NCBI GenBank assembly: GCA_006503535.1
Contig: QYRS01000012.1
Location: forward strand, 1,178,001 to 1,242,000
Origin: Arthrinium phaeospermum
Lineage: Eukaryota > Ascomycota > Sordariomycetes > Amphisphaeriales > Apiosporaceae
Direction of reading: 5' to 3'
DNA: 64,000 nt
Below the pieces are notes generated by a model. It saw only the letters and a program-made list of their open reading frames with translations, was not told the DNA's origin and did no database searches. Positions 44,528-59,772 of this stretch are shown piece after piece; the first letter of the stretch is position 1, and the number at the start of each line of letters is the position of its first letter. The translations under genes were made by a program, and so were the position numbers.

Positions 44528-47332
44528 AAAGAAGCAAACACTGCTTGGCGAACCCAGATCCAATAGCCCATCGCGGCAGCGCATGACTCGAGCACAACGT
44601 CATGAAAAAGAAGCAGGCGTAATCGGAACCCAGGCGACTGAATATGGATAACTGTAAGTGGAATTGATGTATAATTCTTGACATACCGATCCCTTACCCT
44701 CCCATTCTCTAAGACCTGGACAAGTTAATAGTATCGACGCCCCCGAGACATCTGACAACCCAATAGCTCGGTCTTCCGCAACTTTGCAAAGACCGCCTGC
44801 TCCTTGCGATTGCGATAACCGGGTATGCATCACTGTGTGTGTTCCACCTCGAGCTACTAATTCCGGAGCCACATTTTACGGGAAAAGGGCAGCATCCCGA
44901 ATGCAGTATGCCAGGAACACAAAGAGATGGCTCTTTATCCTGTCTCAAAAGAAGAGCATACCGAAGCTCTGCTAGGACACGAAAGACGTGGCGAAATTCT
45001 TGATATGAATAATGGTGGAGGGGATTTCGACAAAAGTCTGGGGACTGTAAAGGCATTGCTGTGCTCAGCGTCGTATGCCAATACAAAGACCGAAATCTCA
45101 ATGGTTTATTGACGAAGAGGCACTGACAAGACCTCCAACTGTGTCTTGAGGAAGTGTCTGATTACTTATGTACATTCGATATAGTGTCCACAGATAATTT
45201 GTTTTCAACGTTGCAAACCACAACAGGCCGATAAGTCGCAGCGCCCCTCTCCGATGACGGGTCAGGACTATACCACTTTCAGATATCCGGCGTGTAGCGA
45301 ATAGCCTCGCTCGTCCTCTTCGAGATGCAATGCACACACCCCAACTTTTACGTATCTTGGATGATTCAATTGCTGTTGTCAGGCTGCAGTCATCCATACC
45401 GGACTTCGACAAACGAAATTGTAACCGGAAGGGAACATTGATTTTTCATTTTCTTTTCGAATATTTTCCAAGAGTCTGAGAGTAAGGCCTTTATTCCATT
45501 GAATACTTGGGCATTGATATAGGGCCCCTTTTTGAGACGGCGCAAACTCCGAGAGTAACGGGCTTCTCGGGCTGAATTCACACGACCCGCATCGTGGATT
45601 GTTTAGCCTCGCCAATGAGATGAGGCAGCTCCATCGAAACGTGTCCCGGCGGATTCGGCCGGGTTTCTGGCTGGGCAAAGCTGGGTTACAGCCAAGACTA
45701 AGATGATCTCGCTATTCAAACGTGTTTGCGGCCAGCACTCCACCGCTCCTTGACTCGCAAAAACTTCGACGGGAAGTCACTAATATCGGCGTTAGGCCTA
45801 CCTACTGCGATGGACCGGCGAGCCGTCCCCCGTGTGTACGTACAAAGAGGTAGGCCAGGCTGACTAGTATCTACGAGGCAGAAAAATTCGGAGACGACAG
45901 ATCAGTTATTATCGCCGCCGGAGCTAAGTCGATGTGATACTATGCGCTTGGCAAAAGAGGGCATTCTGGAACACCTGGGTTTTGTGAGACAGTGTGTAAC
46001 CAAAGGTTTCTGTTGCTGAGTGAGCAGCAACGGAGACCGTGGAGGATTGATTGGCTGCCCGGGGAAGAGCGGTCCACGGAGTCCGTCAAGATACTGGCTG
46101 TTACGGATCAATGTATGCATCAAGGTATGCATGTAGGCAGTATGTACAAATCTCACCTGAAGCCCAAATGCAGAAGCGAGCTCCCACCCTGCATGTTGGA
46201 TGCCAATGCTGTCTGCCACTAAGCATCAAATCCGTCGACCACCGCTCGATTAGGCGAGGACAGCCAACGCCAACACAACTTGGCTTCGTTCAGTAACATT
46301 CTAGCTGTTTCAAATATGTCTGTATGTGAGGCGGTAAGGGTGGCTCGGTGAATGGACCCTTGGTGCTTTACGCCTATGGCCGACTTATGCGGGCTGGGTG
46401 ATACGTGTGTTTGCTAGGTGTGTAGGTGGCAGGTTGGCAGCAAGCAAGCATTGATGGATCAATTCAATGGCATTGGGAAATCCGTCAAGGTACTTGGGCA
46501 TGTACTATTATCTTCCATGGGCGGAAGGCAAGGAAGGAAAAATTGGAATAGTACCTAACCTACCCAGCAACCGTAGTCAGTAGTAGAATGAGAGAGAGCA
46601 GAGAGAAAAGTTGATGGGAGCTAGTTGGCTATTCATGGGTACAACGTGCGTCATATGGAGGGGAGCTTGGGGACCGTAGCTGCCGAAGAAGGTCCATTAG
46701 ACAGGGACTCGGCTTGTAAGTGCCTTGTACAGACACGATGAAGCTCCGAACCCATGGCAGGTTCGCTGGATCTGCCCCTCTATCTTGCACTCGGGCAGGC
46801 TGGGAGGTACTGGGATTCTGGGAAGCAGGCCAAAAGGCACCAAAGGCCGCCAAAGTCCAGCAAGCATAGCTGGCGGAATGGGGCGAAAAAAAGACTGGAC
46901 TTGTCTCATACGACGGCAGCCCAGGAAGAAGGGCCAAGGCTATGCGATGCATGAAAAGGTTAATCAGCATGTATATCCTCCGTGAAAATCTGCCCGTGGA
47001 AGTACAGCAAGTACAGGCACCAAGTCAATCACCCCCACTCAGTGGCAGGGTGGAATTGAATGGATTGGATCAATGGGTCTCCAGATGGTCGCGTTAGTGT
47101 GTCAGGACCACAGTGATCCGATGAGGTATGCGTGTGGAAAGTGGCAGAGGTGTGTGTTCATTGCCCCTCTACAGAGAGTCAAGGCAAGCTGCCGTTTTGC
47201 CTTATTAACCCATCGTGCATCTCCCGCACCTCCTACTGCTTTCCGTTCTTGTTTCTCCTCTCTCCCATACCAACACTTTCATTCAAGAAATACCACTACT
47301 TCCCAGATTGAACCACCGTCAACACCGCAATC
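44528..47332. other. 2.8-kb intergenic region
   Basis: Upstream of transketolase; contains short ORFs on both strands without recognisable features. The last 150 bp form the pyrimidine-rich leader of transketolase (TTCTCCTCTCTCCC near 47254). Confidence 0.5.
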
Positions 47333-49713
47333 ATGGGTTACACAGAGACTGACTGGCGTGCCATCAACACCATCCGAACGCTGGCCGTGAGTATTTATTT
47401 CCCTTCTGAAATCTCGTCACCCCGCCCCCGCCCTCGTCCCAATTGCTGGCTGGCTGCCCCTCCATGATTTGTTTATTGCTCAACAAATCGTCATGAGGCT
47501 TTTCGCAGCCTGGCAACGCCAATTGCCCTCCCTACCTTAGAGATATCAGACGACATCGTACTGACCGCAATGCCTCTAGGCCGATGCCACGTTCAACTCC
47601 AACTCCGGCCACCCCGGTGCGCCCATGGGTATGGCGCCGGTCGCCCACGTCCTCTTCAACAACTTCATGAAGTTCAACCCCAAGAACCCCAAGTGGCTCA
47701 ACCGCGATCGCTTCGTCCTCTCGTAAGTCGCAGCCTCAACCGCATGTTCATGTAAACCACTTGAGAAAACAACTTCCTGACAACATTCGCTGTTTAGAAA
47801 CGGCCACGGCTGCATGCTTCAATACGCCCTCCTCCACCTCTACGGATACCAGGTCAGCATTGACGACCTCAAGGCGTTCCGCGTATGTACCAAGATTCCG
47901 CTTCCCAAACATCTCGTACTAATTCCTCTGCTCGTAGTCCATTGACAGCATCACACCCGGTCACCCCGAGGCTCACGACACCCCCGGTGTTGAGGTCACC
48001 ACTGGTCCTCTTGGCCAGGGTATCTCCAACGCTGTTGGTCTTGCCATCGCTCAGGCCCACACCGCTGCTACCTTCAACGAGGATGGCTTCCCCATCGTCG
48101 ACAACTACACTTACACCTTCTTGGGTGATGGTTGCTTGATGGAGGGTGTTTCCGGCGAGGCTTCTTCCCTGGCTGGTCACCTGCAGCTTGGCAACCTGAT
48201 TGCCATCTGGGATGACAACCACATCTCCATTGATGGTGACACCAACGTCGCCTTCACTGAGGACGTCCACAAGCGCTACGAGGCCTTTGGCTGGCACGTC
48301 GAGGTCGTCGCTGATGGCGACAACGATCTTGAGGGCATTGCCGCTGCTATCAAGAAGTGCCAGGAGGTCAAGAACAAGCCCTCCATCATCAAGCTCCGAA
48401 CCACCATTGGTTTCGGTTCGCTCAACCAGGGCACCCACGGCGTTCACGGCTCGCCCCTGAAGGCCGATGATATCAAGCAGCTGAAGCAGAAGTTCGGCTT
48501 CAACCCCGAGGAGAGCTTCGCCGTTCCCCAGGAGGTCTACGACCTGTACAACAAGCACGCTGCCGAGGGTGCCGCTGCTGAGCAGGAGTGGAACAAGATG
48601 TTCTCCGAGTACGCCAAGAAGCACGAGGCCAAGCACGCCGACCTCGTCCGCCGCCAGAAGGGCGAGCTTCCCCAGGGCTGGGAGAAGAACCTCCCCACCT
48701 ACACCCCCTCTGACTCCGCTGTCGCCTCGCGAAAGCTGTCTGAGATCGTCCTCCAGAAGATCCACCAGGCTCTTCCCGAGCTTGTCGGTGGTTCCGCCGA
48801 TTTGACCGGCTCTAACCTGACCCGCTGGAAGGATGCCGTCGACTTCCAGCCCCCCTCCACTGGCCTTGGCGACTACTCCGGCCGCTACATCCGCTACGGT
48901 GTCCGTGAGCACGGTATGGGTGCCATCATGAACGGTCTGGCCGCCTACGGTACCATCATCCCCTACGGTGGTACCTTCCTGAACTTCGTTTCCTACGCCG
49001 CCGGTGCCGTCCGTCTGTCGGCCCTGTCCCAGATCCGCGCCATCTGGGTCGCCACCCACGACTCCATTGGTCTTGGTGAGGATGGTCCTACGCACCAGCC
49101 TATCGAGACTCTGGCCCACTTCCGTGCTCTCCCCAACTGCATGGTCTGGCGCCCCGCCGATGGCAACGAGACCAGCGCTGCCTACTACATGGCTCTTACC
49201 CAGAAGCACACCCCCAGCATCATTGCCCTGTCCCGACAGAACCTGCCCCAGCTCGAGGGCTCCACCATCGAGAAGGCTGCCAAGGGTGGTTACGTTCTGC
49301 ACGAGGTTGAGGGTGCTGACGTCACCCTGGTCTCGACTGGTTCCGAGGTGTGCATCTGCGTGGATGCCGTCAAGGAGCTCAAGGAGAAGCACAACATCAA
49401 GGCCCGTATCGTCTCGATGCCCTGCTTCGAGGTCTTCGACACCCAGAGCAAGGACTACCGTCTCAGCGTCCTGCCCGATGGTATCCCCTCCATGTCCGTT
49501 GAGGTCATGAGCACCATGGGCTGGGAGCGCTACACCCACGAGCAGTTCGGTATCAACCGCTTCGGTGCCTCGGGTGCCTACCTCGATGTGTACAAGAAGT
49601 TCGAGTTCACCGCCGAGGGTATCTCCAAGCGGGCCGTTGCCACCGTGGACTTCTGGAAGAGCGTTCCCAACGTCCGCTCGCCGATCAACCGCGCTTTCCA
49701 GCAGATGATCTAG
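47333..49713 (+). CDS. TKL1: Transketolase
   Basis: Four exons, 685 aa: 47333-47386, 47580-47722, 47798-47882, 47938-49713, introns 193, 75 and 55 nt. It moves two-carbon ketol units between sugar phosphates in the non-oxidative pentose phosphate pathway, with thiamine diphosphate and a divalent metal, in the cytosol. Visible marks: [20 protein letters not shown] in exon 2, the ThDP motif [18 protein letters not shown] (about 157), [34 protein letters not shown], the pyrimidine-domain [20 protein letters not shown] with the catalytic Glu, and [20 protein letters not shown]. Full length for the family. Codon use is strongly biased to C/T third positions, as expected for high expression; this bias leaves a 661-codon antisense frame open, which I do not call a gene. 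Convergent with the IDO gene. Confidence 0.97.
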
Positions 49714-50085
49714 ATTTAGATGCTGCGTGGTAGAGATAAATAATGATGATTCAGCATGACTTGATGGCACTGGTATATAGACTTTAGGGAGGTAAAATAG
49801 CGAAAGACAAATGCGAGATTTGATGAACAAACACAAACATATCTTCTCATGCATCGTGATGTACTACTTACTGTATCCGTTTGTGTTCCTCTACTGACCG
49901 CGACTTAGGAAATCGATGTTTGGTTATTAATTACGGACACTAGCAGCACGTTTGGTTGGATGTGTTGCCACTGCGTTGGTCAGAGTGGGCATTGGCAGTA
50001 GCCCTGCATGTCATTTTAACACTTGATACGGCTCAGATAAGTTGTTGCGTTTACTTGCGATTTTCATTTATTTAACATATGTCAT
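49714..50085. other. Convergent 3' flanks of transketolase and IDO
   Basis: 372 bp, AT-rich near 49735-49760 (AATAATGATG). No gene. Confidence 0.5.
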
Positions 50086-51734
50086 CTATCGGCTGACGCC
50101 CCTTTCGGCGCAGTACTTTGCCACCTCCTTGTCCAAGGTGTCCCGCTGCCGCTGCACCTGCTCCATGATGTCGTCGCACTCGCTGCCGAGGCCACCGCCG
50201 ATGAGGCCGTGCATCTGGATCATGTCGTCCATGACGGCGAGCAGCTGGTTGGGCAGCCAGGTGACGATGGGGCTGCCGCCGGTGGCGGTGGGGTGCGAGG
50301 TCTGCTTGAGGATGTACTCGCGGGCGAAGCACCAGTGGCGCCAGCGGAAGTCGCGGACCTGGTTCTGGATCTTGAGCCAGAGGCGGCGGCTCTCGAGTAC
50401 TTCTTCGTCGGAAGCGTCCTTGGCGCCGACGCTGAGGGCGTAGGCGCGCAGGCCGCAGCGCTCCTGCTCGTGGGATACCCACTCGAGGAACTCGCGGTGG
50501 TTGCCCGGGCGGTAGGAGCGGAAGTCCTTGAGGATGGCCGTCAGCGGGGTGTTGGGCATGGCGATGCCGAGGAAGTTGTCCATGAGGGGGATCATGGAGT
50601 CGTTGGCGCCGGATTCGCCGCGGAAAGACTGCGGGGCTGTGTCGTCGCCGATGCCTTCGTAGACGACGCCGTGGGGGAACATGCTCTGCGACGTGATGCC
50701 GAAGATGAAGGTGCGGAACGAGGTGTAGGAGCGCGGCTTGGAGACGTCCCACATGCCCTCCATGGCGGCGTTGACCTTGAGGAGGGAGCCGAGGATGGAC
50801 TGCAGGCCGGCGTTGAAGGCGGTGCGCTGCGAGGAGGAGGGGGCGGCGGATGCGGCGCCGAGGGCGTTGACGACGCCTTCGACGAGGGCGCCCGAGTGGG
50901 ATACCATGGCGACGTGAGTCAGCACGAAGCCGGCCTCGGACGAGGTGGGGTCCAGGCCGTGCTCGAAGGCGCGGATCAGCCGCAGGTTGTCGTAGGCCAG
51001 GCCCCGGGCCGGGTCCACGAGCTTGTAGTTGAAGAGGGCGTAGGAGCCGGCGTACTCCATGAAGGGCTTGAAGCCGCAGCTGGAAGAACGCTCAAGTCAG
51101 TAAGGTGATGGGGAGACAGAGACGGGGCGGGATGGATGGAGAGCATATGCCCCAAAGAACCTGCCCCAAACATGTTCTCAGGGAGGGCAAGAGGGAAAGA
51201 AAGGGAAATAAATAAATAAAGAGTGGTGAAAAGGGGAACCCAAGGTTTGATGGAAAGTCTTTGGAAAAGGAGATGTCCCACTTACAGCTCAGCAGACCGC
51301 GCAATCGGCCTCGCCAGCACGGCGGGCAGGCGGTCCCGCGCGAGCCCGTACTCCTCGCCCTTGAGGAAGCGCATGTGGCAGGGCTCGAGCAGGTAGGCCG
51401 AGGCCATGAAGGAGTAGTCGCGGTAGAGGGCGTTCTGGAGGACGAGGTCGTCCTTGTGGGCCTCGACGGCGTCGGTGAGGTCCTCGAGCTCGGCCAGGAC
51501 GGCGTCGCCGAACTTGCCGTCCGCCAGCAGACCCGGCTCGCCCGACAGCGTCTTGACGGGCATCCGGCTCAGCAGGGACTCTACCTTCGCAAAGGCCGCC
51601 GGCAGCTCGACGACGGGCTCCATGCGCGGCAGGAAGCCCCGCGTCGTCGAGACCATGAAGGCGGGCAGCGACGTGTTGTCGGGCTGGGCGTCCGTTAGGA
51701 CGGTGAAGGGGGCGGGGGCGGAGATGGAACCCAT
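50086..51734 (-). CDS. Indoleamine 2,3-dioxygenase family protein
   Basis: Two exons, 480 aa: 51286-51734 and 50086-51079, with a 206-nt intron (GTAAGT, TTCCAG). Heme enzyme opening the indole ring of tryptophan to N-formylkynurenine, the first step of the kynurenine/NAD path. Seen: PAFMVSTTRGFLPRMEPVVE, YSFMASAYLLEPCHM, CGFKPFMEYAGSYALFNYKL, THVAMVSHSGALVEG, FRGESGANDSMIPLMDNFLG, FLEWVSHEQ, the region RDFRWRHWCFAREYILKQTS holding the likely proximal heme His, and TGGSPIVTWLPNQL. I start at the ATG at 51734 (CCAACATGGG); the frame upstream has no ATG before a stop. Fungi often have several IDO paralogues; which one this is cannot be told here. Strong GC bias at third positions explains the long antisense frames. 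Confidence 0.93.
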
Positions 51735-52045
51735 GTTGGTGGTGGTGGACAAGTGTCTGACGTGACGTGTTGCTGGGCTAGGCTATGAATAGGTTGGGTG
51801 TTGTGTGTGTGTGTGTATGAAGGAATGCCAATAATAAGGGGCCGATGTGGTAAAAAGGGGTAATATTCCTGGATCGGGTATCGAGTAGCACTTGCGACTT
51901 GTGTGACCCTGTGTTCGGTTGAATGTGTTTTCTGGTTGGAGGAGAAGGAATCTGGAGGGGTGTGCTGTGTGGTTTTCTGACTGTTCGATGGAAGTGAAAG
52001 TCAAACTCCAAGACCGGCCGGCCGAAGCGTCCGCTAATATACATC

Positions 52046-52068
52046 GTGGCCGGAAAGATTCCGGCCAC
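52046..52068. repeat. 23-bp near-palindrome, left copy
   Basis: Arms GTGGCCGGAA and TTCCGGCCAC around a three-base spacer AGA. An identical element, in opposite orientation as judged by its spacer TCT, lies at 53126. Confidence 0.85.
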
Positions 52069-52559
52069 AACACCACCAAGCCCTGGAGCGGGGGCCGGCC
52101 ATCATTGCCAATTCTTTTTTTGCAAACCACACCGATACCGCAACCCGCGCACGGAACAAGCCCTCGTGCAAATCCCTTTCCTCAAGGTTCCAGCTGGCTT
52201 CTGCCTGCTGGTTCCTTGCTCCTTGACGGGTGTGCCCTTATCGGCGCCGCGTTACCACTGCGTGTTTGTCAACTTTTGTTTTTTCTCACATCTAAAGTTT
52301 CAGACCGGCAACAAGTTGACTTACACATTCATGAGATGCACTAAACTCAACTTACCTAGCTGAGCTGGACGGTGGCGTTCCATCGGTAGGCGTCTTTTTC
52401 AGTTCAGAAGTGTAGGTCAGCATTCAGGCACTGGTGATTGTCGGGGCTGTAAGACAGCAATTGCCATTTCGTAATTTCCCCAGACGAGACGATACCGTGA
52501 CACATAGTCTGGGGCGCGTGGCCTTGGAGCCGAGATCGAATAAAAAGGTGCGGATTGAC

Positions 52560-53095
52560 ATTTATTAGTAATAGAATCCCTCTAGAGACTCGGTCCCAAG
52601 AGGCTTTCCCCAGTCGTCGAGCAGTCGTCGCCCCGTCTCTAGCGCTCGGAATATTGCTTATTATGCTGCATTATATTAAACCTTTTAAAATAAAGTATAA
52701 TAGCTTTATATACGTGAGTCGATATTATTCTTATAATATAGAAAATCTCGTTTAATAATGTTAAATTTAACGTCGAATTAAAAAGGGTAATTATATACCT
52801 CGTTAAATTAAATTTAAAACTATCGCGATCGCTTCGAATTTAAAGGCTATTTTAATCGCGATTACGACGAAAAGGAAACCTCGATAACGATTACCTATAA
52901 GGGATAAATACCGTCGACTAACTTTATTAATAATAATAATCGCGGCTAATAATAACTAATAATAACTAGTAAACCCCTCGTTAACATTTAATTATAAAAG
53001 CTATATAATAAAAACATTATAGTATAATAACGCTAAGACCGATTAAAACTATATAATACATTAATATCTATTATATTATTCCGAGGCCTACCCGT
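52560..53095. mobile_element. AT-rich RIP-like island, probable relic of a repeat
   Basis: About 440-530 bp in which TA steps are very common (TTATTAATAATAATAAT and similar) while CA and TG steps are rare. CG steps survive (TCGCGATCGC, ATTACGACG). C-to-T change mainly at CpA is the mark of repeat-induced point mutation in Pezizomycotina. No protein can be read. The edges are sharp: normal sequence resumes near 53095. The original repeat is unknown. Confidence 0.7.
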
Positions 53096-53125
53096 CTCCA
53101 CTCAAACCCGGCCTTGACCGATGCT

Positions 53126-53148
53126 GTGGCCGGAATCTTTCCGGCCAC
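53126..53148. repeat. 23-bp near-palindrome, right copy
   Basis: Arms GTGGCCGGAA and TTCCGGCCAC around TCT; the exact reverse complement of the left copy at 52046. I find no target-site duplication outside the pair. Confidence 0.85.
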
Positions 53149-54019
53149 TCACGTGAACAATGAATGACTCGCAGCCAAACTTCTTATCAGCCACGGACGG
53201 GGTTCCAGAGGCAACCTCCGGGGGCTCTCCAGCCCACAACCGATTGCTTTCGAAATACCGTAGCCAACCGAATTATGAATACCCTCCAGCATACATGCTG
53301 GCACCATGCCAGAAGCCTTGGGTGTATCCTTGCGTGGCTAGTAGTATTATTGGTAGTCACTTATCTCTTCCATGTTACACATTATGGGATACATACATAT
53401 CTGCGCATTTAGATTCTCAATTGATTCGCAGTGCATATATGACATACTCCTTCCTACTGATGCCCGTGCTCAGGCCACCAGGCCGGACACACCGCTGGAA
53501 ATGGCACATCGTAGCCGCCCGCCATCTATCAAGTATGCTGTCTTGTTGTTGTTTTCCCCTTCCCTTATTCACTCTCCCCACCGTTCCATCAAACAAAACC
53601 AGAGATCCCTCAACCCAAAAATCAAGAATACCCTTTCTTTGGCCATTAAAACAACACCCCAAAGATGCTCATCCAGCAAAATTGAAGCCAAACATAATCA
53701 TTTCCACCTTGGGTATAGCAAACTCCGCGCCATTGAGTCCCTTTCGCATGTTGCCTTTCCATGTGCTTCATCAAGATCCCATCCATGTATAACTCCGACG
53801 CAATGTGTGTGATGGTATCGGATCCCGATACCTCCCAAGACAACTCCAGCTGCAGCGAGACGTCGTGCCAACTGGGCAGTATACAACGCAGGTGCTTGGA
53901 GGGCTTTGCGGTGACGGAGAAACCCATCCAGCGGGGAACCGTAGCCGTCGAAAGAAAGAGACGCCCAAGAAACCCAGCGAACCGTGCATAAATATAACAT
54001 AACAGATCGTATTGTACTC

Positions 54020-58445
<4,426 letters not shown>

Positions 58446-59302
58446 CTAGCCTTGCTTCTCTTCCTTTTGGAGCCTCTCCACAAGCTTGGTTCTTATGAAA
58501 TCGCTCAGTCCGAGACTTTGTGATGTGAGTGGTTAGCTGCTGATAAGCCCGCATGGATAAGGTATGGTTGAAGGAAAGACGTGACTCACATTCCCTCGTT
58601 GGTGATGACGCGATAAGTACCGCTCGGCTGAAAGTCGCCCACAATCTGGCCTGATCCGTCCACCTCGATGCTGCCCAGGATATCTTCGGGCCAGGCAATC
58701 CGGCCATAGTCGGGCGGGTTGCGCATATCGCTCAGATGGACGTGTCCGCCCACGCCACCGCCGCCAGCACCCCCCTGGGCACTGGCCCCTCCTCCACCAC
58801 CCCCTCCAGCACCGCCGCCGGCCCCGAGCCCGGCGGCGCGGCCTTTGCGACGCTGCTGGGGAAAGAAGGCGCCTCCGGATCCTAGCGTAGCACCGCCGGG
58901 ACCGGCAAAGGCCTGCGCTTGGCTCTGGAGCTGCGGGTCTTGGGCGGCATGCTTGGCAAGAACTTCGTTCAGTATCGAGAGGAACTCGTGGTTCTCGCTG
59001 AAAGACTGGGGTGTGGGCGGGTTGGCGCTCGAGCTCCCGATGGCGAGCCTTGGGGATGGAGGGTTTGTGTCGAGGTAGGTCAGTAGGTGCTTATTGTCGA
59101 TCGAGGCGTTTGGGAATATTTTCTAGAGTTCCAAGTATAATCCGTGTAAGCGGGTGTCTTTGGTTGGTCTAGATTACACATAAGCACCACATTCGATAGC
59201 TTCTAGACTTACGATGTAGGGATTGTTGGATAAAGTTGAGACCAATCGACGGGACGAAAGGCCATTGAGCATCGAAATCGGCCGAAGCCTTGTCGCAAAC
59301 AT
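58446..59302 (-). CDS. Conserved fungal protein, probably mitochondrial, Gly-rich
   Basis: Three exons, 230 aa: 59213-59302, 58590-59122, 58446-58515, introns 90 and 74 nt (GTAAGT..CTCTAG, GTGAGT..CACAAAG). The N-terminus MFATRLRPISMLNGLSSRRL is basic and amphipathic, as in mitochondrial presequences. Conserved blocks: DTNPPSPRLAIGSS, FLSILNEVLAKHAAQDPQLQ, LGSGGAFFPQQRRKGR, a glycine/alanine-rich low-complexity run, then HVHLSDMRNPPDYGRIAWPE, DILGSIEVDG and SGTYRVITNEGILGLSDFIR. I know this arrangement from uncharacterised Pezizomycotina proteins, without a function. Small last exon (23 codons) is supported because it completes GILGLSDF in frame. Divergent from DPB2 with 470 bp between starts. 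Confidence 0.75.
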
Positions 59303-59772
59303 GTTGGCGCCCCTGTTACAGTGGTCTTCTCAAGATTTCAAGTGAAGATGTTCGTTGGCAATGCGATTGCGACTGCGACGAGAGAAAAGTGCAAGTCGGG
59401 AGCTACGATGCCGACACTGACGTATTCGCAAGACAATCTAGGTCACTAAAAGCTACCTGAACCTTGCACCGATATTAGCGGCTCTGTCTTATGTGCTAGG
59501 GTCCGTCCTGCAAGTAGGTAGTAGTACAGTCTGACCGAAGGTGGGGTGGTTGAGTAGAGCCCATTTACGCGCTTACGGCCACTGTCGTTGTACAAGGGGG
59601 GCTAGAGCGCGTTGAGACGCGTCTTTTAGTGCCAATCAATTTATCAATTTGGGCATGAGTCTCTGAAGCAACGGATTCTGGAGATTCGCATGAAGGGCGA
59701 CCGAATTCCATTCATACTCGACCCAGCCCAGCTTTTCCTCGAGCTTCGGATCGCAGGCGAAGAAAATTCAAA
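59303..59772. promoter_or_regulatory. Divergent promoter, mitochondrial-protein gene / DPB2
   Basis: 470 bp shared between two start codons. Contains a perfect MCB palindrome and ACGCGC-like sequence (about 59568). No ORF of note. Confidence 0.6.
59615..59624. promoter_or_regulatory. MCB element (AGACGCGTCT)
   Basis: A 10-bp perfect palindrome with the ACGCGT core, 150-160 bp before the DPB2 start. ACGCGT binds the MBF (Mbp1-Swi6) complex, which drives G1/S transcription of replication genes in yeasts. Confidence 0.6.

Larger units (their letters stand above)
51735..54019. other. 2.3-kb intergenic region with AT-rich island
   Basis: Contains a GT microsatellite (51800-51817), two copies of a 23-bp near-palindrome (52046-52068, 53126-53148) and between them an AT-rich, RIP-like block. 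The last part is the 3' flank of SNF1. A 210-codon + strand frame at 53160-53792 shows no recognisable feature. Confidence 0.6.

Noticed and set aside
47869..49854. 661-codon open frame antisense to transketolase
   Set aside because: It mirrors the main transketolase exon. Strong third-position bias in the sense gene removes stops from the antisense frame. Its translation is repetitive in G, V, L and D and has no recognisable domain.
50209..51108. 299-codon + strand frame opposite IDO
   Set aside because: Antisense shadow of a gene with GC-rich third positions; the IDO reading has conserved motifs throughout and this one has none.
53160..53792. 210-codon + strand frame after the right palindrome
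   Set aside because: No recognisable domain, odd composition and overlap with the probable SNF1 3' UTR. Length alone is weak evidence.
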